The position numbers and the translations under genes were made by a program. Shown piece by piece: positions 9,036 through 16,836 of a stretch of DNA of 57,607 bases. The notes beneath the pieces are model-generated. The model ran no database searches, was not told the DNA's origin, and saw only the letters and a program-made list of their open reading frames with translations. Positions within the stretch are counted from its first letter, which is position 1, and every line of letters starts with the position of its first letter. The DNA lies in NCBI GenBank assembly GCA_017479425.1, contig JAFVCD010000027.1, forward strand, positions 1-57,607, in the 5' to 3' direction. The stretch comes from Oscillospiraceae bacterium (GTDB taxonomy: Bacteria; Bacillota; Clostridia; Oscillospirales; Oscillospiraceae).

Positions 9036-12000
9036 ATGCTCCGAATCAGTAAAATCAGCAAAGTATATAAGACGGGCGCGCTGATACAGCGGGCTCTTGA
9101 CGGCGTTTCGCTCTCACTGCGCGACAGTGAGTTTGTGGCTATCCTCGGCCCATCCGGCTCGGGTAAGACAACGCTTCTCAATATAATCGGCGGACTTGAC
9201 CGCTACGATTCCGGCGATCTCATCATAAACGGCGTTTCAACGAAGAAATACACAGACCGAGACTGGGACTCCTACCGAAATCATACAGTTGGCTTTGTTT
9301 TTCAGAGCTATAACCTCATCCCGCACCAGACGATTCTCGAGAACGTGGAGCTTGCGCTGACCATCGGCGGCACAACGAGCAAGGATAAAACCGCCCGCGC
9401 GAAGGCCGCTCTTGAGCGGGTCGGGCTTGGAGATCACATCCACAAGAAGCCGAATCAGCTCTCAGGCGGTCAGATGCAGCGCGTCGCTATCGCGCGCGCG
9501 CTCGTAAACGACCCCGATATCCTGCTTGCAGACGAGCCTACGGGCGCCCTCGACAGCGACACCTCGGTGCAGGTCATGGAGCTTCTTAAGGAGGTCGCAA
9601 AGGATCGGCTTGTAGTTATGGTTACGCACAATCCCGAGCTTGCGGAGCAGTACGCGACAAGAATCGTAACTCTTCGCGACGGAGTTATCAGAAACGACAC
9701 GGACCCCTTCGACGATAAGACCGACGAGTCGCAGGCGGTGCATAAAAACCTCGGCAAGGCCTCGATGAGCTTTTTCACCGCGCTCAGACTTAGCTTCAAC
9801 AACCTGCGCACGAAGCTTGCCAGAACTATTCTCGTTTCGTTCGCAGGCTCGATCGGCATAATCGGAATTGCGATGATACTCTCGATGTCAAACGGCGTCG
9901 ATATGTATATTCAGAGCATAGAGGAGGAGACTCTGCAAAGCTACCCGATACAGATAACGAACACGAGCTTCGACCTATCCGGCATGGTCGCGTCAAGGAC
10001 TGACGCGGGCGACGATGAGCCGGAAAAACCAAAGACAGAGAAGGCTGTCCGTGAGCGCCACACGATCACAACTATGCTCTCCGGCGTTACTACGAACGAT
10101 TTGGAGAGCCTCAAAGCGTTTTTTGAGAGCGAGGGCAGGGACATAAACGCCTATGTGCGCGCGATTGAATATAATTACGGTGTGACGCCGCAGATATACA
10201 CCCTGCGCGACGGAAAGGTGCGGCAGGTCAACCCCGATAAGAGCTTCGCCGCGCTGGGCTTTTCCACCGGAGGCTACGGCTCGAGCCTTATGAGCTCGCT
10301 CACGAGCACCGATACTTTTCATCTGATGCCGGAGGATGAATCGCTCTACAAGACCGCCTATGACGTCAAGGCAGGCAGATGGCCGGAAAAATACAATGAG
10401 TGCGTGCTCGTTCTGTCCGGCACCTCGAGAGTTACCGATATGGCGCTCTACACCATGGGACTTAAAAACCCTGCGCGGCTCGATGAGATGCTGCGCCTCG
10501 CAGTCGAGGGCGGCACGCCGGAGACCGATATCGGTGAGCTGCAGTTTGACTACGCTGATTTTCTCGGCATTTCCTTTAAGCTGATCGCCGCCTCAGACCG
10601 ATTCTCATACGATGATGAGTACGGCGTATGGACTGACAGATCGGACGACGAGACCTTTATGCGCTCTCTTCTTGAGGGCGCGGAGGATATCTCCATTGTC
10701 GGCGTTGTTGTTCCGCGCGAGGACGCTTCAAATCTGGCGCTCTCAAGCGGTATCGGCTATCCCGCGAGCCTTGTGTATCACATCATCGACCTCGCGGATT
10801 CGAGCGCTTCTGTGAAGGCACAGCTTGATAATAAGGAAACGGATATATTCACCGGCAAGCGCTTTGACGACTATTCGACCGGCGCAGACTTCGACATGGC
10901 CTCGCTCTTCTCGATCGACGAGCAGGCGCTTGCAGACGCCTTTACCTTCGACCCCGAGCAGTTTGAGATCGACCCCTCAGACTTCGATATGAGCGATATG
11001 GAGCTTGACCCGGGCGATTATGACTTCGATATGCCGAGCATTTCGGGCGACGATCTGTCCTCGCTTCTCGGCTCTGTTAAGCTCGACCTGAGCGCTGAGA
11101 AGCTCAGCGGTATATTTGAGAAGCTTATTAAGAGCTACACCGACAGCGCCGGAGAGGACGGAGTTACCGAGCTCAGCGAGCTTCCGACGGCTATTCGCGC
11201 CTATCTCGGCACCGAGGAGGCGAGGGGCATAATCTCCGCCGACGCGCAGGCGGCGATCGCAAGCGCCCAGGAAAAGCTCGTCACGATAGACGATCTCAGA
11301 GAGAGCCTTGAGCGCATAATGGCGGGACTTGAGGATTATCTCGCTGAAAACCCCGTAGACAGTGCAGAGCGGCTTCGCACCGTAGCGGAATACCTCGCGC
11401 AGGAGGAGATTTCTGAGCTTATCCGCGCAGAGGCTGACCGCCTCAGTGAAAAGGCGGCGAGCGCGCTCGACCTCACCGGACTTGCGACAGACCTGACTAC
11501 GCACCTTGTCGAAGGCTATGAGGCATACGCCGCGGAAAACGATGAGGCGCCCACGATTACCGACGTAACGAACGATCTCAGAGCCTACCTTGAGGGCGAG
11601 GAGGCGCAGAGGATCATAACCGAGGGCGTTGCCGGAATTATCGACACCTCCGGCATTGAGACAGAAATAAATAAGCTCGTCGGCAAGTTCTCCGGCTCGA
11701 TATCAAGTCAGATCTCCTCGCTGATGACGAGACTTGTCGGCAAGATAACGGAGAAATTTTCCGATATTATCGGCGATATGTTCGCGGATTTCAGTATCGA
11801 CCCCGAGGCGATATCCTCGGCTTTCAGCACAAACTTCTCCGTCGAGGAGCTAAAGAGCCTTATGACGAGCATGATGAGCACCGAGCGCTCGAGCCTTGAC
11901 TCCAACCTCCGCAAGCTCGGTTATGCCGACCTCAATAAACCGTCGTCTATTACGATATATCCCACCGATTTTGACGGAAAAAGCGCCGTCAAGGGCATTC

Positions 12001-12515
12001 TTACTGGCTATAACGATATGCGCAAGGCGCAGAGCGAGGACGATAAGGTCATAAGCTACACCGACTATGTCGATACCCTTATGAGCGGCGTTACAGATAT
12101 TATCGATGCCGTGAGCTACGTTCTCGTGGCGTTTGTTTCGATCTCGCTCGTTGTGTCGAGCATAATGATCGGCGTTATCACCTATATCAGCGTGCTTGAG
12201 CGCAAGAAGGAGATCGGTATTCTCCGCGCAATCGGAGCGTCAAAACGCAATATCAGCGAGGTTTTCAACGCAGAGACCTTCATTATCGGCGCGCTCGCCG
12301 GTATTTTCGGCGTTGTGATAACGTGGATTCTCATTATTCCCACGAATATCATAATCCACAACGCGACCGGGCAGAACAATATCAACGCCGTACTGCCTGT
12401 TCCGGCGGCGCTTATCCTCGTCGCGCTCAGCATCGTGCTGACCCTCATCGGCGGCATAATCCCGTCGCAGAAGGCGGCTCGAAGCGATCCGGTTACGGCG
12501 CTCAGAAGTGAATAA
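9036..12515 (+). CDS. ABC transporter, fused ATPase and FtsX-type permease
   Basis: A 1,159-residue MacB-like protein. The ATPase domain (1-230) has Walker A GPSGSGKTT (38-46), the LSGGQMQRVAIARAL signature (142-156) and Walker B ILLADEPTG (162-170). One membrane helix follows at about 268-290. A very long segment (about 290-1015), acidic and rich in predicted helices, is inferred to be extracellular. Three membrane helices follow with the FtsX core (LERKKEIGILRAIGASKRNI, then GGIIPSQKAARSDPVTALR). The family couples ATP hydrolysis to mechanical movement of external domains, for example in peptide export, antimicrobial-peptide resistance or lipoprotein handling. No partner gene is adjacent, so the substrate is unknown. 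Fusion of ATPase and permease with an insert of about 700 residues is common in clostridia. Confidence 0.9.
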   Translation: MLRISKISKVYKTGALIQRALDGVSLSLRDSEFVAILGPSGSGKTTLLNIIGGLDRYDSGDLIINGVSTKKYTDRDWDSYRNHTVGFVFQSYNLIPHQTILENVELALTIGGTTSKDKTARAKAALERVGLGDHIHKKPNQLSGGQMQRVAIARALVNDPDILLADEPTGALDSDTSVQVMELLKEVAKDRLVVMVTHNPELAEQYATRIVTLRDGVIRNDTDPFDDKTDESQAVHKNLGKASMSFFTALRLSFNNLRTKLARTILVSFAGSIGIIGIAMILSMSNGVDMYIQSIEEETLQSYPIQITNTSFDLSGMVASRTDAGDDEPEKPKTEKAVRERHTITTMLSGVTTNDLESLKAFFESEGRDINAYVRAIEYNYGVTPQIYTLRDGKVRQVNPDKSFAALGFSTGGYGSSLMSSLTSTDTFHLMPEDESLYKTAYDVKAGRWPEKYNECVLVLSGTSRVTDMALYTMGLKNPARLDEMLRLAVEGGTPETDIGELQFDYADFLGISFKLIAASDRFSYDDEYGVWTDRSDDETFMRSLLEGAEDISIVGVVVPREDASNLALSSGIGYPASLVYHIIDLADSSASVKAQLDNKETDIFTGKRFDDYSTGADFDMASLFSIDEQALADAFTFDPEQFEIDPSDFDMSDMELDPGDYDFDMPSISGDDLSSLLGSVKLDLSAEKLSGIFEKLIKSYTDSAGEDGVTELSELPTAIRAYLGTEEARGIISADAQAAIASAQEKLVTIDDLRESLERIMAGLEDYLAENPVDSAERLRTVAEYLAQEEISELIRAEADRLSEKAASALDLTGLATDLTTHLVEGYEAYAAENDEAPTITDVTNDLRAYLEGEEAQRIITEGVAGIIDTSGIETEINKLVGKFSGSISSQISSLMTRLVGKITEKFSDIIGDMFADFSIDPEAISSAFSTNFSVEELKSLMTSMMSTERSSLDSNLRKLGYADLNKPSSITIYPTDFDGKSAVKGILTGYNDMRKAQSEDDKVISYTDYVDTLMSGVTDIIDAVSYVLVAFVSISLVVSSIMIGVITYISVLERKKEIGILRAIGASKRNISEVFNAETFIIGALAGIFGVVITWILIIPTNIIIHNATGQNNINAVLPVPAALILVALSIVLTLIGGIIPSQKAARSDPVTALRSE

Positions 12516-12519
12516 AGCA

Positions 12520-12548
12520 AAGGCAAGCCGTTAAACGCGGCTTGCCTT
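12520..12548. terminator. Bidirectional terminator overlapping a stop codon
   Basis: An 11-bp perfect stem (AAGGCAAGCCG and complement) with a 7-nt loop lies between convergent genes. The stop codon of the minus-strand gene is in the loop and its last residues are encoded by the stem. Confidence 0.8.
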
Positions 12549-14132
12549 GTATCTTTTATAGAGCATATATCCGATTCTTATTACGCCGTCGGCAATCATC
12601 AGAATGCCGAGCGCGAGCACGAAGGGATAGACGACGGAGCGCGAGATTATCAGAACTGCGCCGCCGAAAATTGCGGAAAAGATCGTCTCAAGTATGTAGA
12701 GAACCTTTATCAGTCGGTCGCTCTCGTGCGAAGCCTTGTCCGCGCAGCCGAAGGCGAAGGCGATGAACACAATGCCGAAAATCGTACTTCCCATGATGAA
12801 CATTGCCTGCTCCTTGATGATAAGAACGAGGCATAGCGCCAGCATCAGTGTTGTTAGCGCGGCTCGCTCTCGCAGACCCTCAATGCGAAAGCCGTTCAGA
12901 ACGAAGCGCCGGAGTGTGAGTATAAGCTGTATCGCCGCAAGCGCGACGAATATAAATGTCGCAGTCAGCTCGAGAATCGAATCCGTTGTGCAAAGCAGAA
13001 GAATTCCGAAGAGCACCATCAAAAGAGCGTGGGCGAAGTGACATTCAGTCAGCCATTGCCCGATTTTTCCGGGGTTGACCTCGATAACAGTGCCGTCGTT
13101 CAGCGCCTGACCGGGCAGGGAAGCGAGAGCTTTTTTTGTGACCTCGCTTGCGCCGCCGAGTGAAACTATCGCCTGCTCAAAGCGCAGAGGGGTCAGATCC
13201 TCGAGCTTTTCGGCGCCGCTTTTTGTCAGCGTGCTGAAGAGCTCGTTGATGAAAACGGGTCTGTCCTCGCTCTTGATAGTTCCGATCCAGTCGTTGAGCC
13301 TCTCACCGAGCCATTCTGAGAAGGCGTCGCGCTTGTCAATGCACATAAGCTCGCCGCCGTCAAAAAGCCATGTCGCCATCGAGTGCTGAATTACGCCGTC
13401 CGCGTTGGATTTTACTATAAGCGTGTCCGATATATCCGGCTCAAAGAGCTTTCCGACAACGTCGAACTCCGGCACGATGCGCACAAGCTTCCCATCGGCA
13501 CGCTTCAGCATCTCGGGGTCGGTGACCTCCGGGCAGAAGCCCGGCCCGTCGAGGCAATAGATGGTTTTCACCGCGCTGAGTTTATCGTCGGAGAGGTGCG
13601 CTGCGACATAGAGCGCGAGATTGCCGCCCTTTGAGTGACCGGTTATGTACCATTCGCGCCCGGGTATTATCAGCCTCTCCGCATAGTCGAGCGCCATGTG
13701 CTGAGCCTCGGTCTCTGTGAAGGATATCATAAAATCCTCCTGCCAGCCCGCGAGAGTGCTGTCGGTGCCGCGGTAGGCGATGAAGGAGAAGCTATCCGCT
13801 CTGAAGGTCACTGCTGAGAACTGGAGCGGCGGCTCTGTGCGTATTTCGTTAACGTAGTCGCTCATCTCAACGCTTCCGAAGCGCCGGGACGATGCGGCGG
13901 CGCGCAGAATATCTGTGTAGCCCATATCCGCGCCGGTGATCTCTACCGGTACCTTGCCCTCGTCGATGAGCGGCAGAACGTTGGACAGGAGCGGCTTTTC
14001 GCTCTGCGCGAATACCTCGTCGAGATCGAAGTAGGAGATCATGGCGAAAACGAGGTTATCAGCCGTGGAAAGCGGGTATTGCTCAAATGAAAACCGCCCG
14101 AGCCACTTGATATAATCCACTAATGTATTCAT
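12531..14132 (-). CDS. Lipase-like alpha/beta hydrolase with membrane C-terminus (DUF2974-like)
   Basis: A 533-residue protein. Start set at ATG 14132, preceded by GGGAGGTG at 7-nt spacing; the ATG five codons upstream lies inside that SD. The N-terminal half resembles the DUF2974/Mbeg1-like lipase group, with GHSKGGNLA (165-173) holding the putative nucleophile Ser167. VTFRADSFSFIAYRGTDST precedes it as the oxyanion-side strand region. From about residue 365 come roughly six hydrophobic helices similar to DUF308/HdeD-type membrane repeats. The hydrolase domain is probably cytoplasmic, since there is no signal sequence. Substrate is unknown. It is divergent from the DUF11 gene with overlapping promoter regions. 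The fusion suggests membrane-associated ester or lipid hydrolysis, which is inference. Confidence 0.75.
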   Translation of the reverse strand: MNTLVDYIKWLGRFSFEQYPLSTADNLVFAMISYFDLDEVFAQSEKPLLSNVLPLIDEGKVPVEITGADMGYTDILRAAASSRRFGSVEMSDYVNEIRTEPPLQFSAVTFRADSFSFIAYRGTDSTLAGWQEDFMISFTETEAQHMALDYAERLIIPGREWYITGHSKGGNLALYVAAHLSDDKLSAVKTIYCLDGPGFCPEVTDPEMLKRADGKLVRIVPEFDVVGKLFEPDISDTLIVKSNADGVIQHSMATWLFDGGELMCIDKRDAFSEWLGERLNDWIGTIKSEDRPVFINELFSTLTKSGAEKLEDLTPLRFEQAIVSLGGASEVTKKALASLPGQALNDGTVIEVNPGKIGQWLTECHFAHALLMVLFGILLLCTTDSILELTATFIFVALAAIQLILTLRRFVLNGFRIEGLRERAALTTLMLALCLVLIIKEQAMFIMGSTIFGIVFIAFAFGCADKASHESDRLIKVLYILETIFSAIFGGAVLIISRSVVYPFVLALGILMIADGVIRIGYMLYKRYKASRV

Positions 14133-14179
14133 TTCCACACCTCCCATTCAAGCTTCTTTACGACAATTATACCATAGTT

Positions 14180-14209
14180 TTCACAAGAAGTAAACCTCCG
14201 GCATATAAT
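14180..14209 (+). promoter_or_regulatory. Predicted promoter of the DUF11 gene
   Basis: TTCACA (14180-14185), an 18-nt spacer and TATAAT (14204-14209). The leader carries a small GNRA-loop hairpin (CAGGGC-GAAA-GCCCTG, 14216-14231) just before the SD. A minus-strand TATAAT at 14172-14167 overlaps this region and may serve the divergent hydrolase gene. Confidence 0.55.
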
Positions 14210-14254
14210 GTCGTGCAGGGCGAAAGCCCTGAAAAATATCGGGAGGAATTACTC

Positions 14255-15094
14255 TTGGCACAGTTTTATAATCAGGCGACGCTCACTTACACGGGCGGCA
14301 CCGTAAACTCCAATATAACTGTGGGCGAGGTCACGGAGGTAATCACCGCGACGAAAACGCCCATTACGAAGGAATACACCGCAGATTCAGACGTGACCTA
14401 TCTCATAAGCCTTGTAAACTCCGGCGACGTGGACGTGACCGGCGTCACTGTCGTCGATGACCTCGGCGGGTATACCGTCGGCACCGAGACTGTCTATCCT
14501 CTGAGCTATGTTGCTGACAGCGTGACTTATCTTGTGGACGGAACACCGTCCGCGGCACCGACGGTCACGGTTAACGGCACAGTGACCTTCTCCGATATCA
14601 CAGTTCCGGCAAACGGCAACGTCGCGATCATCTATGAGGCGGAAACCACTGCTTACGCGCCTCTCGGCGAGGGCGCGACTATTGCCAACAGCGCGACCAT
14701 CAACGGAAGCTGCATCGTCGATCCGATAATCGCCGCCGCGACAGTTCCGATGGACATGGCTCCGGCGCTGACGATCTCCAAATCCCTCACGCCGGACGTT
14801 CTCTCCGGCTGCACCGAGATAACCTACACCTTCGATATCCGCAATTACGGCGGTGCGGCTGACGCTGCGGCGCAGATCGCTCTTGCAGATACCTTCGACC
14901 CGCCTCTCACGGGTCTTGAGGTAACTCTCGGCGGCGCGGCATTCACTGCCTACACCTATTCCGAGACTACCGGCATTATGACCACCACCGCAGGAGCGAT
15001 AACCGTTCCCGCCGCGACCTTCACACAGAACACCGACGGCACCTGGACTACCGACCCCGGCGTTGTTACGGTGACAGTTACCGGCACGATGTAA
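14255..15094 (+). CDS. DUF11-repeat protein, TTG start
   Basis: A 279-residue protein. Start set at TTG 14255 because GGGAGG (14241-14246) lies 8 nt before it. The open frame extends back to an ATG at 14123, but that crosses the promoter. It begins AQFYNQATLTYTGG and continues with DUF11-like beta-sandwich repeats: TKTPITKEYTADSDVTYLI (about 32-50) and SKSLTPDVLSGCTEITYTF (about 175-193), each followed by a V-x-D-x-L/F strand typical of the family. DUF11 repeats occur in cell-surface and filament proteins. There is no signal peptide or sortase motif, so export is unproven. Composition is Thr/Ala/Val rich. It is monocistronic and followed by the hairpin/repeat locus at 15.1 kb. Confidence 0.75.
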   Translation: MAQFYNQATLTYTGGTVNSNITVGEVTEVITATKTPITKEYTADSDVTYLISLVNSGDVDVTGVTVVDDLGGYTVGTETVYPLSYVADSVTYLVDGTPSAAPTVTVNGTVTFSDITVPANGNVAIIYEAETTAYAPLGEGATIANSATINGSCIVDPIIAAATVPMDMAPALTISKSLTPDVLSGCTEITYTFDIRNYGGAADAAAQIALADTFDPPLTGLEVTLGGAAFTAYTYSETTGIMTTTAGAITVPAATFTQNTDGTWTTDPGVVTVTVTGTM

Positions 15095-15098
15095 AAGA

Positions 15099-15317
15099 AA
15101 TCGGCATAGCACTGCTATGCCGATACAGACTGTTGACAAAAAAGAAAAGCGTTGGATAAAGGTGGCGGGGATCTGTGAAGGGGCCGGCCAAGAGGACCCT
15201 TCACGTCGCATAATCCGCCCGCAGGCGTCATATTTTGCACGCTGAGAGCGCAAAATATGTTCGATGCGGAGACTTTGTCTACGCATTGAATCGGCATAGC
15301 TCTGCTATGCCGATACA
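15099..15317 (+). repeat. About 160-bp structured repeat (copy A) flanked by duplicated hairpins
   Basis: The unique core is 15128-15288 (161 bp), starting GACTGTTGAC and ending TACGCATTG. It shares most of its length with the inverted copy at 32.0 kb. It contains three potential hairpins: GTGAAGGG...CCCTTCAC, CATATTTTGC...GCAAAATATG and GATGCG...CGCATT. On both sides lies the same palindrome (arms TCGGCATAGC/GCTATGCCGA; 15101-15123 and 15291-15313), with one loop base different (ACT or TCT). The duplicated segment is 29 bp (15099-15127 and 15289-15317). The right palindrome encodes the last codons and stop of the minus-strand esterase gene. Confidence 0.85.
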
Positions 15318-15943
15318 TAGGAATCAATAAGCCACGCGATGCCGGCGGCGAGACGTTCTTCTGCGTCCTTGAAGTGGTTGCCCTTGTTCCACACGACCTC
15401 AATTCCGAGCCTTTGGGCAAGCGCGCGGGTATTATCTCCGACCTGCGCCATTATCAGATTGCGGGTCTTTTCCTCGCGGTCGCCGAGGCTCAGATAGACG
15501 AGCTCTGCGTTTATTTTGTGACCCTCGAGGTAATCGACCCAGCCGGGAAACCACAAGGATCCCGAGCAGCTTGCGGCGCCCTTGAAGATATACGTCTCGC
15601 AGCTTGACCAAAGCGCGAAAAGCCCGGCAAGCGAGTAGCCGGCTATCATCGCTCCGTTCTGCTCCTTTGCGGCTTTTATTACCCAATCGAGCGTTTCAGG
15701 GCCGTTTCCGGCAAAGTCCTGCCCGTTGAAAACGCCGTCAGCCTTCCACGGTGAGAGTTCGCCGTTCCAGTTGCTCACCGGAAACGCGACGAGCCGATAG
15801 GGGAGAGCCGCGCACCTTTCGCGGACAAGCCGTGCGATATTATCGGGCTCATCCATCGTATCGTATGCGAAGAAAACGCACGCACCGCCGCTGAGATTAT
15901 CCTCAACCCGGCAAGTTTTTCCGAATATCTCTTTCTCAATCAT
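15305..15943 (-). CDS. Alpha/beta-hydrolase (esterase-like)
   Basis: A 212-residue soluble protein. GYSLAGLFALW (about 101-111) gives the nucleophile elbow with Ser103. A C-terminal GNHFKDAEERL supplies the likely catalytic His, and SLGDREEKT the acidic residue region. It resembles the putative-esterase (EntD/Fes-like) branch of the fold. Its start overlaps the end of the phosphatase gene upstream by 8 bp, so the two are co-transcribed. Its stop codon lies inside a palindrome duplicated around the repeat element. Substrate unknown. Confidence 0.75.
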   Translation of the reverse strand: MIEKEIFGKTCRVEDNLSGGACVFFAYDTMDEPDNIARLVRERCAALPYRLVAFPVSNWNGELSPWKADGVFNGQDFAGNGPETLDWVIKAAKEQNGAMIAGYSLAGLFALWSSCETYIFKGAASCSGSLWFPGWVDYLEGHKINAELVYLSLGDREEKTRNLIMAQVGDNTRALAQRLGIEVVWNKGNHFKDAEERLAAGIAWLIDSYVSA

Positions 15944-16391
15944 TCTTAAGCTTCCTCAGAATTGCGTCACAGCCCTCGCTGACGTCGAGCCATGTCGCCT
16001 CAAAGTCTCCGGTGTACCACGGGTCGGCAACTGCGCCGGGACGAGGCGTCCAATCGAGCAGAAGTCTTATTTTATCCTCCGGATCGCCGCCGAATATGCG
16101 GAGCATACTGCGACGGTTTGACTCCTCCATGCCGAAAATGTAGTCAAAGCGAGAGTAGTCGGCTTTAGTTATCTGTCTTGCAGTCTTTCCGAGGGCACTT
16201 ATTCCGTGCTCTCGAAGCTTGCGCTGAGCCGGAGGATAGACGGGATTGCCGAGTTCCTCAGAGCTGGTGGCGGCGGACTCGATGTAAAAGCGGTCGGAAA
16301 GACCCGCACGCTCGACCGCGTCCTTCATATAAAGCTCGCACATCGGACTGCGGCATATATTTCCGAGGCAAACAAATAGTATTCTTGTCAT
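15936..16391 (-). CDS. Low-molecular-weight protein tyrosine phosphatase
   Basis: A 151-residue enzyme with the family P-loop VCLGNICRSP at the N-terminus (nucleophile Cys8, Arg14) and the general-acid loop DPWYTGDF (Asp123). It removes phosphate from protein tyrosine, or from arginine in some Firmicutes relatives. Length and motif spacing are standard. It follows a strong hairpin terminator of the RsbW-like gene, so expression may rely on read-through or a promoter not obvious here. SD GAAGGG lies before the ATG. It overlaps the esterase gene by 8 bp. Confidence 0.92.
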   Translation of the reverse strand: MTRILFVCLGNICRSPMCELYMKDAVERAGLSDRFYIESAATSSEELGNPVYPPAQRKLREHGISALGKTARQITKADYSRFDYIFGMEESNRRSMLRIFGGDPEDKIRLLLDWTPRPGAVADPWYTGDFEATWLDVSEGCDAILRKLKND

Positions 16392-16403
16392 ATTTTACCC
16401 TTC

Positions 16404-16434
16404 AAAAAAGCTCCTCCGGTATCGGAGGAGCTTT
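16404..16434 (-). terminator. Terminator after the partner-switching operon
   Basis: A 12-bp stem (AAAGCTCCTCCG and complement) with a 4-nt loop, followed by a T6 run on the minus strand. Confidence 0.85.
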
Positions 16435-16437
16435 CTG

Positions 16438-16836
16438 TCAAATCGTCTTTTTTATCGTGAGAATGTTCTTGCCGCCATCATAGCGGTAGTCGATGGAGTC
16501 CATCGTTTTCTTAACAAGAAAGATTCCGAGACCGCCGATTTCGCGCTCCTCAGCGGAGAGAGTCGTGTCCGGATCGACCTTTTTCGTGGGGTCGTAAGGT
16601 TTACCGGAGTCCGTAAATACCAGCGTAACAACTCCGTCGGCAAAGTCAAAGCCTACCGTAGCATCGCCGCCGTTCTCATAGGCGTAGAAAGCAATGTTGG
16701 AGAAAAGCTCGTCAATCGCAACGTCGATTTGCATCTGCGCCTTTATCGGGCAATCGAGCTTTTCAAGCTCCTCATCTACAAACGCCGTTACAGCGCCGAT
16801 GTTTTCGGTTGTGGCTGCCAAAGTAAGCTCAGTCAT
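16438..16836 (-). CDS. RsbW/SpoIIAB-like serine kinase or anti-sigma ATPase
   Basis: A 132-residue HATPase_c_2 protein. The ATG at 16836 is used because AAAGGAG lies 9 nt upstream; the ATG three codons earlier abuts the SD. N-box residues lie in IDELFSNI (Glu43, Asn47), the G1 box is FTDSGKPYDP (Asp76) and the G2 box is GGLGIFLVKK (101-110). Such proteins bind a sigma factor or other target and phosphorylate a STAS antagonist. It overlaps the end of the PP2C gene and is the last gene of a four-gene operon that also holds its expected phosphatase and STAS substrate. No sigma factor gene lies in the window, so its target is elsewhere or is not a sigma factor. Confidence 0.88.
   Translation of the reverse strand: MTELTLAATTENIGAVTAFVDEELEKLDCPIKAQMQIDVAIDELFSNIAFYAYENGGDATVGFDFADGVVTLVFTDSGKPYDPTKKVDPDTTLSAEEREIGGLGIFLVKKTMDSIDYRYDGGKNILTIKKTI

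Noticed and set aside
15128-15288. Repeat core as a protein-coding or IS transposase remnant
   Set aside because: No frame is conserved between the two copies and both contain stable hairpins instead.
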